A DNA stretch of 64,000 bases, taken from Slackia heliotrinireducens DSM 20476. Its GTDB lineage: Bacteria; Actinomycetota; Coriobacteriia; Coriobacteriales; Eggerthellaceae. The DNA lies in assembly GCF_000023885.1 (NCBI RefSeq), contig NC_013165.1, positions 3,038,001 through 3,102,000 of the forward strand, written 5' to 3'. Positions 1 through 8,565 of the stretch are shown in pieces. Made by a program: the position numbers and the translations under genes. The notes under the pieces were generated by a model. The model saw nothing but the letters and a program-made list of their open reading frames with translations. It did no database searches and was not told the origin of the DNA. The stretch's first letter is position 1, and the number at the start of each line of letters is the position of its first letter.

Positions 1-45
1 GGGCTTCTCCATTCTGCGTTGGTGTTTCCCGACCGGCGGCACCGC

Positions 46-1113
46 TTAGTCTTTGTAGCCGTTGGGGTTGGAGGACTGCCAGCGCCAGGAGTCTTCGCAC
101 ATGCGGTCCAGGTCGTACTGGGTCTCCCAGCCGAACAGCTCCTTGGCCTTGGAGGCGTCCGCGTAGGTTTCCGCCAAATCGCCGTCGCGGCGGGGCTTGA
201 TGACGTAGGGCAGGTCGCGGCCGCACGCGCGGCTGAAGGAGCGAATCACGTCCAGCACGCTGGAGCCCTTGCCCGAGCCCAGGTTCACGATCTCGGTGCC
301 GCTGCGGCCCTCCATCCACTTCAGGGCAGCAATGTGGCCTCGGGCCAGGTCAACCACGTGGATGTAGTCGCGCACGCCGGTTCCGTCCGGGGTGTCGTAG
401 TCGTTGCCGAACACGCCCACCGCTTCAAGCTTGCCCACGGCCACCTGCGCCACGTAGGGCACCAGGTTGTTCGGAATGCCTTTGGGGTCCTCGCCGATGA
501 GGCCCGACGGATGCGCTCCGATGGGGTTGAAGTAGCGCAGCAGCACGACGTTCCATTCCGGGTCGGCTGCGGACAGGTCGGTCAGGACTTGTTCGATCAT
601 CCACTTGGTCCAACCGTAGGGGTTGGTGGCAGGATGCTTCTGCATGGTTTCCACGTAGGGCACGGGGTTGCCTTCGCCGTACACGGTTGCGCTGCTGGAG
701 AACACGATGTTCTTGCAGCCGTGCTCGCGCATGACGTCGCACAGGACGAACGTGCCGGTCAGGTTGTTGTGGTAGTACTCCAGCGGCTTGCGGACGCTTT
801 CGCCCACGGCCTTGAGCCCCGCGAAATGGATGACCGCGTGGATGTCATGGGTGTCGAACACCGCCGAAAGGCTTTCCTTGTCCAGGATGTCTGCCTGGAT
901 GAATTCAACGTGCTCGGAGGCGCCAGCGGGAGCCTCACCTGCGGTTTCGGCATCGCGCACAATCTGGCGCACGCGTTCGACGGCTTTGACGTGGGAGTTG
1001 GACAAATCGTCGACAATCACTACGTCGTAGCCGGTCTGCAGCAGCTCCACGCAGGTGTGGCTGCCGATGAATCCGGCTCCGCCGGTGACAAGAATGGTCT
1101 GTTCGAATGCCAT
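46..1113 (-). CDS. galE: UDP-glucose 4-epimerase
   Basis: Interconverts UDP-glucose and UDP-galactose in the cytoplasm (Leloir pathway, supply of galactosyl units for surface glycans). The 355-residue product is an extended short-chain dehydrogenase: the NAD-binding motif TGGAGFIG lies at residues 10-17, SSSATVYG starts at 139, and the catalytic YGWTK (Y166, K170) follows. The length is slightly above the usual ~338. An AAAGG-type ribosome site precedes the ATG. The gene stands alone, divergent from the dGTPase-like gene, with about 215 bp between them. A related UDP-sugar epimerase specificity cannot be excluded, but the motifs favour GalE. Confidence 0.95.
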   Translation of the reverse strand: MAFEQTILVTGGAGFIGSHTCVELLQTGYDVVIVDDLSNSHVKAVERVRQIVRDAETAGEAPAGASEHVEFIQADILDKESLSAVFDTHDIHAVIHFAGLKAVGESVRKPLEYYHNNLTGTFVLCDVMREHGCKNIVFSSSATVYGEGNPVPYVETMQKHPATNPYGWTKWMIEQVLTDLSAADPEWNVVLLRYFNPIGAHPSGLIGEDPKGIPNNLVPYVAQVAVGKLEAVGVFGNDYDTPDGTGVRDYIHVVDLARGHIAALKWMEGRSGTEIVNLGSGKGSSVLDVIRSFSRACGRDLPYVIKPRRDGDLAETYADASKAKELFGWETQYDLDRMCEDSWRWQSSNPNGYKD

Positions 1114-1330
1114 GGGAATGCCTTTCGTTCAAAAGCGAGCAGGCCAGAAGCCGCCGCAAGGCATCAGTATAGCCATTTCGGGCGGATTCGGTGCGGGCGC
1201 GTGCACGAACTGGCGAAGTGTACGCAACCTGCTGGGTTTCTCGGTTTCGTGCACGCGGCAGTCGTCCGCACGCCGCGGCGAGTTTGCGGTACACTGTGCC
1301 GTGAGAAACACGCGACTTCAGGAGCACATT

Positions 1331-2560
1331 ATGCCGTACGTAAATTTCAGCAAGGACTTTCAGGAACAATTCGAACACGACCGGGCCGAAGGGATCGTCA
1401 ACCCGTGGCGCTGCCCCGACGAGGCCGTGGTGCGCCGCAACCCGAAACGGGACATGTCGCCCAGGCTGCACCGCCCGCCTTTCCAGCGTGACATCGACAA
1501 GATCCTCAACGTGGCGCCGTACAACCGCTACGCCGGAAAAACCCAGGTGTTCAGCTTCATCCGCAACGACGACATCAGCCGCCGCGGGCTGCACGTGCAG
1601 CTGGTCGCCCGCACAGCGCGCAGCATCGGCCGCATGCTCGGGCTGAACGACAACCTGATCGAAGCCATCGCGCTGGGCCATGACCTGGGGCACACGCCCT
1701 TCGGCCACGCCGGCGAGCACATTCTGAACGACCTGTACCACGAGGCCACGGGGCGTTACTTCAACCACAATGTGCACAGCGTGCGCGTGCTTGACCGTTT
1801 GTACGCCCGCAACCTGAGCCTGCAGGCGCTGGACGGCATCATCTGCCACAACGGCGAAAGCAGTCAGAAGGAGTTCTGGCGGGGCGAAATCCACGACTTC
1901 GACGCCTTCGACCGAATGGTGGAGGAATGCTACGTGAACGAAACCACCATCGGGCGGCTGCGCCCGTCCACGTTGGAGGGTTGCGTGGTGCGCATTTCGG
2001 ACATGATCGCGTACGTGGGCAAGGACCGTCAGGATGCCATCAACACAGGTTCTATCAGCGACGATTCGATTTTCTCCGGCGGCGTGCTGGGCGTGCAGAA
2101 CGCGCAGATCATCAACAACCTGACGGTGGACATCGTCGAGCACAGCTACATGAAGGACCACATCGAGATGAGCGAGGACGCCTTCCGGAGCTTGAAGACC
2201 GCGAAGGCCGAGAACTACGAGCGCATTTACCTGGCCGACGGCCAGGGCGACGTCTACGACGAGCAGATTCGCCCCATGTTCGGCGAGCTGTTCGCCCAGA
2301 TCGTGCGGGACATCGAAGCCAACAACCAGCAGTCGCCGGTGTTCCAGCATTTCATCCTGCCCACCGAGCGGCAGCGCTCGTTCTACGAGGCCGAAGACCC
2401 CTACCGCGCGTCGGACGCTCCCACCATTGCCACGGACTATCTGGCCTCCATGACCGATGAGTATTTCCTGTCGGCGCATCGGTTCATGTGCCCCGACAGC
2501 CCCCACGACGTGCAGTTCCGCGACTACTTTGACGGCATGCCCTACGCCCCCGTGCAGTAA
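1331..2560 (+). CDS. dgt: dGTPase-like HD-domain phosphohydrolase
   Basis: Probable deoxyguanosinetriphosphate triphosphohydrolase or a related dNTPase, which would hydrolyse dNTPs to nucleosides plus triphosphate. The 409-residue protein carries the metal-binding HD signature: H88 in GLHVQL, HD at 117-118 within ALGHDLGHTPFGHAGE, the ICHNGESS segment and the later Asp in ISDMIAYVG. The N-terminal SPRLHRPPFQRDIDKIL is the conserved entry segment of this family. The start is the ATG preceded by AGGAG; longer upstream starts lack one. It stands alone on this strand, followed by the GGGACA repeat cluster. Substrate specificity within the dNTPase family is not visible. Confidence 0.85.
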   Translation: MPYVNFSKDFQEQFEHDRAEGIVNPWRCPDEAVVRRNPKRDMSPRLHRPPFQRDIDKILNVAPYNRYAGKTQVFSFIRNDDISRRGLHVQLVARTARSIGRMLGLNDNLIEAIALGHDLGHTPFGHAGEHILNDLYHEATGRYFNHNVHSVRVLDRLYARNLSLQALDGIICHNGESSQKEFWRGEIHDFDAFDRMVEECYVNETTIGRLRPSTLEGCVVRISDMIAYVGKDRQDAINTGSISDDSIFSGGVLGVQNAQIINNLTVDIVEHSYMKDHIEMSEDAFRSLKTAKAENYERIYLADGQGDVYDEQIRPMFGELFAQIVRDIEANNQQSPVFQHFILPTERQRSFYEAEDPYRASDAPTIATDYLASMTDEYFLSAHRFMCPDSPHDVQFRDYFDGMPYAPVQ

Positions 2561-2566
2561 ACGCGG

Positions 2567-2836
2567 GGGACATTGGGGAGCATCGTAGCCCTTTGTCCCG
2601 CCGCGAATCTATCCCAGGGACATCGGGGACGTAGCCCTTTGTCCCGCCGCGGACAACGGGGACGGAGCCTTTCGTCCCGCCGGGGCGGACAACGGGAGCC
2701 CTTCGTCCCGTCGCGAACGGGAATAAGGAACGATGGGGCCCTTGTCCCGCCGCAGACCTGTCCCTACTGACACAAAGTTGAGTCAAACGGAAACGTCCCT
2801 ACTGACACACTGACACATGGGACTGGCCCCTATGTC
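2567..2836. repeat. Cluster of degenerate GGGACA...TGTCCC palindromic units
   Basis: This intergenic stretch between two converging genes holds about five tandem, degenerate copies of one unit. Clear ones are 2567-2599, 2617-2645, 2651-2678 and 2687-2709; a partial one ends near 2748. Each begins GGGACA or GGACAA and ends with a variant of CCCTTTGTCCC, usually followed by GCCGCG. At 2758-2812 the phrase GTCCCTACTGACACA occurs twice, and 2819-2837 is another GGGACT/GTCCC unit. The unit matches copies at 7267 and 46334. No gene or clean single terminator is visible. Confidence 0.8.
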
Positions 2837-2839
2837 CCA

Positions 2840-3715
2840 CTAATTGGTGCGGTCGGAAAGGGACGTGATCAGAAGGGCTGCAACCACCAGGCAACCGCCG
2901 ACAATGACGTTGATCGTGAGGGGTTCGGACAAAAACAGGACCGAGCACACCACGGCGGCCACGGGCTCCAGCGTCGAGATGATGGCGGCGTCGGAGGGCC
3001 CCACCTTCTCAAGGCCGGTCAAAAACGCCCAGAAAGCGAACGCCGTGGAGAACAGGCCGATGACCGCGATGGCGAACAGGCCCGTCGCAGTTGTAGGCGG
3101 CTCGAAGCCGACGATCAGGTTCATGATGCCGAACACGATGACGGAACCTAAAATGATGAACGCAGTCGACTGGATGCCCTTGCCCTCTTCCACCACGCGC
3201 GAGTTGATCAGGATGTAAATGGTATACGACGCCGCCGAAGCCAGCGCGAACGCCGCACCGATGATGCTGCCGTCCAGCTGCCCCAGCGAAACCACGCAGG
3301 CACCCGCCAGCGCGAACACCAGCGCCACCGCCTTCGGCAACGTAATCTTCTCTTTGAACACGAGTACCGACCCAAGCACCACGAGCGCCGGATAGGTGTA
3401 CAGCAGAAGAGCCGCAACGCTGGCCGTCGTGTACTCCAGCGCTGCAAAATAGAAGAACGACTGGGCCACATAGCCTATGCCGCCCAACAGGAGAAACGTG
3501 ATTATTTCCCGCCGCGAGGGCATGGGCAGCTTCAGGATGAACATCAGCGGGAAAATGCATACCGCCCCGAACACGAACCGCAGGAACAACGTGGTATACA
3601 CGCTGGCGCCGGCCGCGTAGGCCATTTTGATGAAGACGGGCATGACGCCGAAAGCGAACGCCGATCCGGCAACAAGAAGCAAGCCTACGGCACGGGACGA
3701 ATGGTTCATTGGCAT
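2840..3715 (-). CDS. DMT-superfamily (EamA) transporter
   Basis: Integral membrane protein of 291 residues with about ten hydrophobic helices in two EamA-like halves (roughly residues 8-140 and 150-285), the layout of drug/metabolite exporters. The second half carries the typical conserved segment around GLEKVGPSDAAIISTLEPVAA. Such proteins export amino acids or other small metabolites, but the substrate cannot be read from sequence. Two in-frame ATGs lie two codons apart (3715 and 3709), both with weak ribosome sites, so the exact start is uncertain. It is monocistronic, with a GGGACA-type hairpin between it and the CoA ligase gene upstream. Confidence 0.85.
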   Translation of the reverse strand: MPMNHSSRAVGLLLVAGSAFAFGVMPVFIKMAYAAGASVYTTLFLRFVFGAVCIFPLMFILKLPMPSRREIITFLLLGGIGYVAQSFFYFAALEYTTASVAALLLYTYPALVVLGSVLVFKEKITLPKAVALVFALAGACVVSLGQLDGSIIGAAFALASAASYTIYILINSRVVEEGKGIQSTAFIILGSVIVFGIMNLIVGFEPPTTATGLFAIAVIGLFSTAFAFWAFLTGLEKVGPSDAAIISTLEPVAAVVCSVLFLSEPLTINVIVGGCLVVAALLITSLSDRTN

Positions 3716-3754
3716 ATCTCTAAACTACGCGTGGTCGAACAATGCAAAGCAAAA

Positions 3755-3784
3755 GCGGGGACAAGGAGCATTCCTTGTCCCCGC
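3755..3784 (-). terminator. Hairpin terminator of the CoA ligase gene
   Basis: A perfect 13-bp inverted repeat with arm GCGGGGACAAGGA and a 4-nt loop. Read on the minus strand it is followed by TTTTGCTTTGC, so it fits an intrinsic terminator for the upstream phenylacetate-CoA ligase gene. Its GGGACA core also resembles the repeat family found elsewhere in the window. Confidence 0.7.
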
Positions 3785-3854
3785 GAGGGCACACTATACT
3801 ACATCGTACGCATATGGGACAGACGGGGCTTGCTTTTTTCACCCTGCCGTTCCG

Positions 3855-5093
3855 CTAGTCGTAACGCTCGTCGAACACGCGCTTGGTCTTCTTCTCGCTG
3901 CGAGGCAGAAGGCCCAGCTCGACGATCTTGACCAGCGGCGTGAAGCCGATCTTCGCCTTGACGCTGCTTGCCACGCGCTTACGCAGGTCTTCCCAGTCCA
4001 CGCTGCCGTTGGTCTCGACGTAGATGCGCATGGTGTCGCGGCCGTCCAGGTGCGACAGGCGAATCTGGTACTCGCTGGACAGCTCGGGGAAGGTGGCCAG
4101 AATCTCTTCGATCTGCGCCGGGAACACGTTGACGCCGTGAATCTTCATCATGTCGTCGGAACGGCCCGTAATGGTGTCGATGCGCGGATGCTCGTTGTGG
4201 CCGCAGGCGCACTCGCCGGGGATGATGCGCGACAGGTCGTGGGTGCGGAAGCGGATCAGCGGCGCGCCCTCTTTCTGCAGCGTGGTCAGGACGATTTCGC
4301 CCCACTCGCCATCGGGCAGGACCTTTCCGGTATCGGGGTCGATGATCTCCAGATACACGTAGTCGCTCCACACGTGCATGCCGTGGCTGTGCTGGCAGCT
4401 GATGCCGATGCCGGGGCCGTACACCTCGGTCAGGCCGTAGATGTCGTAGTACTCCACACCCAGCGCCTCGATGATACGGTTGCGAATCTTCTCGCCGGCG
4501 CGCTCGGAACCGGTGATGAGCTTCTTGAGCTTGATCTTATCCTGGATGCCGCGCTTCTCGATTTCCTCGGCGAGCAGCAGGGCGTAGCTGGCGGTGGCGG
4601 TCAGCACCGTGGTTTCCATATCCATCATGAACTGAATCTGCTTCTCGGTGTTGCCCGGACCCATGGGCACGGCCATCGCGCCCAGAAGCTCGGCACCCGC
4701 CTGGAAGCCGATGCCTGCGGTCCACAGACCGTAACCTGGCGTAATCTGCACGCGGTCGGCGGGCGTGACGCCTGCGTATTCGTAGCAGCGGGCGAACTGG
4801 ACAGCCCAATCCTCGACGTCCTTCTTGGTGTAGGGCACGATGACCGGCGTGCCCGTGGTGCCCGAAGAGCTGTGGATACGCACGATCTTCTCCATGGGAA
4901 CGGCGGTCAGTCCCAGCGGATAGGCCTCACGCAAGTCGCCCTTGTCCGTAAACGGCAGGGTTTCGAATTCCTCTTGCGTTTTGATGGCGGCCAAATCGAT
5001 GCCGTCGAACTTCTTAGCGTAGAACGGCGAACGATCTTTCAGCGTTTTGAACTGCTCGGTAATCATCTCGAGCTGCTCGGGCATGATATTCAT
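3855..5093 (-). CDS. paaK: Phenylacetate-CoA ligase family protein
   Basis: Adenylate-forming enzyme expected to activate phenylacetate or a related arylacetate to its CoA thioester with ATP. The 412-residue product has the phosphate-binding loop SSSGTTGTP at 75-83, the adenine-site segment YYDIYGLTE, and the C-terminal hinge GRSDDMMKIHGVNVFPAQIEE typical of PaaK-type ligases. A CxC...H-like CACGH segment near residue 300 fits the metal-binding turn of many anaerobic PaaK homologues. The start chosen has AGGAG upstream; a frame nine codons longer lacks one. iorB and iorA lie just upstream on the same strand, so it may activate or recycle products of arylpyruvate oxidation. Confidence 0.88.
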   Translation of the reverse strand: MNIMPEQLEMITEQFKTLKDRSPFYAKKFDGIDLAAIKTQEEFETLPFTDKGDLREAYPLGLTAVPMEKIVRIHSSSGTTGTPVIVPYTKKDVEDWAVQFARCYEYAGVTPADRVQITPGYGLWTAGIGFQAGAELLGAMAVPMGPGNTEKQIQFMMDMETTVLTATASYALLLAEEIEKRGIQDKIKLKKLITGSERAGEKIRNRIIEALGVEYYDIYGLTEVYGPGIGISCQHSHGMHVWSDYVYLEIIDPDTGKVLPDGEWGEIVLTTLQKEGAPLIRFRTHDLSRIIPGECACGHNEHPRIDTITGRSDDMMKIHGVNVFPAQIEEILATFPELSSEYQIRLSHLDGRDTMRIYVETNGSVDWEDLRKRVASSVKAKIGFTPLVKIVELGLLPRSEKKTKRVFDERYD

Positions 5094-5184
5094 GATGTCT
5101 CCTGTCGTGGATGAGGTCATCGGCGCCGATGGCGATGTGCCATTCGTGTTGCCGTGCGCCGATTAGCGAATACGAATCGTAGGC

Positions 5185-5218
5185 GCTTCAAGCTTGCATG
5201 CAGAGCAAGGCTTGAAGC
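5185..5218 (-). promoter_or_regulatory. paaK: Inverted repeat in the CoA ligase leader
   Basis: Arms GCTTCAAGCTTGC and GCAAGGCTTGAAGC face each other across a 7-nt loop, with one bulged base, about 90-125 nt upstream of the start. No U-tract follows on the minus strand, so an operator or leader structure is more likely than a terminator. The regulator is unknown. Confidence 0.45.
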
Positions 5219-5371
5219 TAATGCCATCGACCCGCCGAAACCACGGCTGGCATATGATTCGGTATGTTCGTATAGAAACGCATGCCGCTATTGTACGCTA
5301 AAGCACCTGTCTCGGACCGAGAATTTCAATCATGCACACAAAGGCTTGCGCCCGTCCCGCACCGAACACCG

Positions 5372-5405
5372 AAAAGCGGCGGTCCGCATGGGGAATCCGC
5401 CGCTT
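5372..5405 (-). terminator. Terminator of the iorAB operon
   Basis: On the minus strand AAGCGGCGG and CCGCCGCTT form a 9-bp stem with a 14-nt loop followed by TTC, about 50 nt after the iorB stop codon. Confidence 0.6.
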
Positions 5406-5452
5406 GAAGGTTCGATGTCCGTTGCCCGGCTGCGTCGCCGCCGGGCCGGAGG

Positions 5453-6049
5453 CTAGTTGCCGGCCAGCCGCTTCGTCACCAGGTCGATGGCCTGCATGTT
5501 CATGTCCACGAACCGCGGCTTCACGCACTCGGACACGGCGGTTTTGTACTCGTCCGGCGAAAGGTCCAGCACGCCTTGGGCCATGGCCACCGTGAGCAGC
5601 ACGATGTTCAGGGTTTTCGGGTTGCCGATTTCCGCCAGCAGCGGCACCTCGTCCACCACAACGGTGCGACCTTCACGCTGCTGCAGCGCCTGGATGACCG
5701 GCTCGGAGGCGTACACCGTATTAGACAGCGACGCGGTGACCGGCTGGATGGCACGGCTCGCCGTGATGAGCACTCCGTCGCGCCTGAGCAGGGGCAGCGT
5801 GCGGGCCGCTTCGCCTGGCTCGAAGGCAATCAGCATGTCGGCCTGGCCAGTCGGGACCAGCGGGGCGTTCACCACCTCGCCGCAATCCCCCATGCGCACG
5901 TGGCTGACCACCGAACCGCCGCGCTGGGCCATACCGATGGTTTCGGCGGTACGCACGTTCCATCCGCGGTTCTGCGCGGCCTGGGCCAGGATTTTCGCCG
6001 CAAGGACGGTGCCCTGTCCGCCGATGCCGGTAAGGACAACGTTCTTCAT
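5453..6049 (-). CDS. iorB: Indolepyruvate ferredoxin oxidoreductase, beta subunit
   Basis: Small subunit (198 residues) of the 2-ketoacid:ferredoxin oxidoreductase that oxidatively decarboxylates indolepyruvate and other arylpyruvates to aryl-acetyl-CoA, reducing ferredoxin. It is a single POR-gamma-type domain: GIGGQGTVLAAKIL starts at residue 8 and the ETIGMAQRGGSV segment begins near 36, both typical of IorB. It follows iorA on the same strand with only three bases between iorA stop and iorB start, and its ribosome site AAGGAGG lies inside the iorA end, so the two are co-translated. A terminator follows. Confidence 0.93.
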   Translation of the reverse strand: MKNVVLTGIGGQGTVLAAKILAQAAQNRGWNVRTAETIGMAQRGGSVVSHVRMGDCGEVVNAPLVPTGQADMLIAFEPGEAARTLPLLRRDGVLITASRAIQPVTASLSNTVYASEPVIQALQQREGRTVVVDEVPLLAEIGNPKTLNIVLLTVAMAQGVLDLSPDEYKTAVSECVKPRFVDMNMQAIDLVTKRLAGN

Positions 6050-6052
6050 GGG

Positions 6053-7966
6053 TTAGCCCTCCTTCACAATCGCGTCGAACGGGCAGACCTGCATGCACAG
6101 GCCGCAGCCGTTGCACAACGACCTGTCGACGACGGCCTTTTCGCCGTCGAAGCCGATGGCCGGGCAGCCGATCTGCGTGATGCAGCGCTTGCAGCCGATG
6201 CAGGCATCCGTAATGGCAGCCGGCGCTGCGGGCTTGATCAGGTTGACGCAGGGCGCCCGGAAGATGACTGCGCTGGGACCTTCGAACTCGATAGCCTCGC
6301 GAGCTGCGGCGATGCTTTCGTCCAGATGGTGCGGGTTGGCGAAGGTGATGCACTTCACGCCCAGCGCCCGCAGCACGTCCTCGATCACCAGAGGCTCGGA
6401 GGCCGTGCCCATGAGCGTGTTGCCCGTGCCCGGGTGGGGCTGGCCGCCGGTCATGGCCGTGATGCGGTTGTCCAGCACGCACACCGTGATGTCGTGGTTG
6501 TTGTAGACCGCATTGGCCACACCCGTCATGCCGCTGGCGAAAAACGTGGAGTCGCCCACGAATGCAAGCTGCTTGACCTCGGGGTTCGCCACGGATAAAC
6601 CCTGGGCCATGGTGATGCCGGCACCCATGCACAGGCAGGTGTCCACCGCGTCCAGGGGCTTGGCGTTGCCCAGCGTATAGCAGCCGATGTCGCCCGAGAA
6701 GGTGGCCTTGACGCGCATCTTGCGCACGGCCTGCTTGCATGCGTAGAACGCGCCGCGATGGGGGCACCCCGCGCACAGCACGGGCGGACGGACGGGCAGC
6801 TCGCAGTCGGCTGCGTCGCCCTCGTCGGCAAGGGTTGGGGGCACGTCGGCTTCCAGACCGAAGCATTCAACCAGCAGCTGATAGCTGCTTTCGACGGTGT
6901 TTTCGCCCGCCACCTGGCCGAACCCCGAATTGCGACCCACGACGCGCACCGTCGGGAAACCCGCCATGGCACGCATGCCCTGCAGCTTGACGAACTCGTC
7001 TTCCAGCACGTGGTCCAGCTCTTCGAACACGACGATGCGGTCCAAACCCTCGCAGAATTCGTGGGCCCGCTGCTCCGGGAAGGGATACGGGGTTCCCACC
7101 TGCATGAGCCTATAGGCGGGCAGCTCGGCGCGCTGCGCCAGGATGCTCAGGGCCTCGCGCACGTACGCCGTCGACACACCGCCGCACACGATGCCCAAGC
7201 GGGGCGCTTCGCCCACCGTCTCGACGGGGTTGAACCGCGACAGGTCCACCGGCTCCTCATCGGTTTGGGACAATGGGGGCTGCCCCTTTTGTCCCACGCC
7301 CGAGAACTCGGCGGCGGTGCGGCGCAGGCGCTGGTCAATGTCGAGATGCGCGCGGTAGGATCGGCGCGGGAAGATGACGAAGCGGCTGTCGTCCTTGGTG
7401 AACCCCTTGGCCTGAACGCCCTGGGTGGACGGCTCCACCTCGACGAAGGTGGACGAATGGCACACGCGGGTGGTAGACCTGAAGATGACCGGCATCTGGT
7501 AGCGTTCGGACAGCGCGAAAGCCTCGCCCATCATGTCCATACCCTGTTCGATGTTGCAAGGATCGAAGACCGGCACCTTGGCGAAGGACGCGAAACGCCT
7601 GGTGTCTTGCTCAGTCTGGCTGGAAATGGGACCCGGGTCGTCGGCCACGTACAGCACGCAGCCGCCTTCGACGCCGACGTAGTTCAGGCTCATGAGCGGG
7701 TCGGACGCCACGTTCAGACCCACCTGCTTGCAGGTGAACAGGGTCCGCGCGCCGGAATAGGCGGCGCCGGCCAGCACCTCCAGAGCGGCCTTCTCGTTGG
7801 TGGACCATTCCACATGCACGCCCGTTGCCGAGCCGTCGGCCACGCGCTTGGCCACGGTCTCGATGACCTCGCTGGACGGCGTGCCGGGGTAGCCGGCGAT
7901 CACCGATGCGCCGGCCTCGAGCGCCGCGCAGGCAAAGGCTTCGTTTCCCATCAGGAGTTTCTTCAT
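6053..7966 (-). CDS. iorA: Indolepyruvate ferredoxin oxidoreductase, alpha subunit
   Basis: Large catalytic subunit (637 residues) of indolepyruvate:ferredoxin oxidoreductase. The N-terminal pyruvate-oxidoreductase-like domain starts at MGNEAFACAALEAGASVIAGYPGTPSS. The C-terminal half holds the Cys motif LCAGCPHRG, the thiamine-diphosphate site around GDIGCYTLG, and a terminal di-[4Fe-4S] ferredoxin domain (CIGCKRC...GCP and CNGCGLCMQVCP). The start has AGGGGG upstream; the open frame extends 26 codons further without support. Residues about 224-234 are encoded by a GGGACA-type palindromic repeat sitting in the linker between the two halves. Its function is anaerobic aromatic amino acid breakdown or, in reverse, synthesis. 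Confidence 0.93.
   Translation of the reverse strand: MKKLLMGNEAFACAALEAGASVIAGYPGTPSSEVIETVAKRVADGSATGVHVEWSTNEKAALEVLAGAAYSGARTLFTCKQVGLNVASDPLMSLNYVGVEGGCVLYVADDPGPISSQTEQDTRRFASFAKVPVFDPCNIEQGMDMMGEAFALSERYQMPVIFRSTTRVCHSSTFVEVEPSTQGVQAKGFTKDDSRFVIFPRRSYRAHLDIDQRLRRTAAEFSGVGQKGQPPLSQTDEEPVDLSRFNPVETVGEAPRLGIVCGGVSTAYVREALSILAQRAELPAYRLMQVGTPYPFPEQRAHEFCEGLDRIVVFEELDHVLEDEFVKLQGMRAMAGFPTVRVVGRNSGFGQVAGENTVESSYQLLVECFGLEADVPPTLADEGDAADCELPVRPPVLCAGCPHRGAFYACKQAVRKMRVKATFSGDIGCYTLGNAKPLDAVDTCLCMGAGITMAQGLSVANPEVKQLAFVGDSTFFASGMTGVANAVYNNHDITVCVLDNRITAMTGGQPHPGTGNTLMGTASEPLVIEDVLRALGVKCITFANPHHLDESIAAAREAIEFEGPSAVIFRAPCVNLIKPAAPAAITDACIGCKRCITQIGCPAIGFDGEKAVVDRSLCNGCGLCMQVCPFDAIVKEG
7267..7295. 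repeat. GGGACA palindromic unit inside iorA
   Basis: A 29-bp copy of the intergenic repeat, matching the 46334 copy at about 24 of 29 positions, including both ends GGGACAA and TTGTCCC. It keeps the reading frame and encodes roughly VGQKGQPPLSQ in an interdomain linker. Confidence 0.75.
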
Positions 7967-8251
7967 GGATATCCCCCTGTACATACAGTTATCGTAGGAG
8001 CATTGTACCCATACTTGCCGCGCACGAACGTCGCAAGGCGTCAATCGGCATGTTTTTCACGTGCCGACAGGGCAGGCCGCCCGAAGGGTTGCCTACGAAA
8101 CGCGTCTGAACCTCACCCGTGCAACGAAAACCTCAAGTGCTCCGCGGTTTCGATTTTCGTTGCACAGCCAGTCCATACGCGGCAAGATGCCCATTTGCGC
8201 CGGCCTGGCGGCTGCTGCCGAGCCGCCTCCGCAGCAGACATGCCGGCATGC

Positions 8252-8433
8252 TGTTGGCGAAATCGCCGTTTTTTGCATCAGACTGGAAATTGTGCATTCC
8301 CGTTGGGTGAAAGTGGCTCGCAGCGGGTTTCGCGACCTGGGCAAACGCCGTTCCCAATATCTGAAAACGCGCAGCACCCGCAAAACCGAACGCACAACTT
8401 GGGATCTCGTGCAGCAAACGGCGATTCAGCCAA
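8252..8433. repeat. MITE-like palindromic element, copy A
   Basis: About 182 bp bounded by long imperfect inverted ends. The left arm runs from TGTTGGCGAAATCGCC through TTGTGCATTCC (8252-8300); the right arm (about 8388-8433) is its degenerate complement, with GCACAACTT and GGCGATTCAGCCAA. The interior contains CCTGGGCAAACGC. The same ends and interior phrase occur at 43313-43507. No coding capacity. The right end abuts the U-tract of the purE terminator. The rest of the roughly 600-bp iorA-purE gap holds the iorA promoter region and purE terminator only. Confidence 0.65.
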
Positions 8434-8434
8434 C

Positions 8435-8460
8435 AAAAAAGACGACCCCGAAGGGCCGTC
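8435..8460 (-). terminator. purE intrinsic terminator
   Basis: On the minus strand GACGGCCC-TTCG-GGGTCGTC is an 8-bp stem (one G-U pair) with a UUCG loop followed by six T, about 100 nt after the purE stop. Confidence 0.85.
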
Positions 8461-8565
8461 CGAAACGACTGCACTACAATGCCTTGGTCTCCGGCCGGCA
8501 AGCCTGGAGACCCGACGCGCCGCCCGAGCCGGCCACGTTGGCCGAATCCGGCGGACCATCTGGGC

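Noticed and set aside
2567-2836. The GGGACA cluster as a CRISPR array
   Set aside because: Units are degenerate, palindromic and irregularly spaced, and the same unit occurs singly elsewhere.
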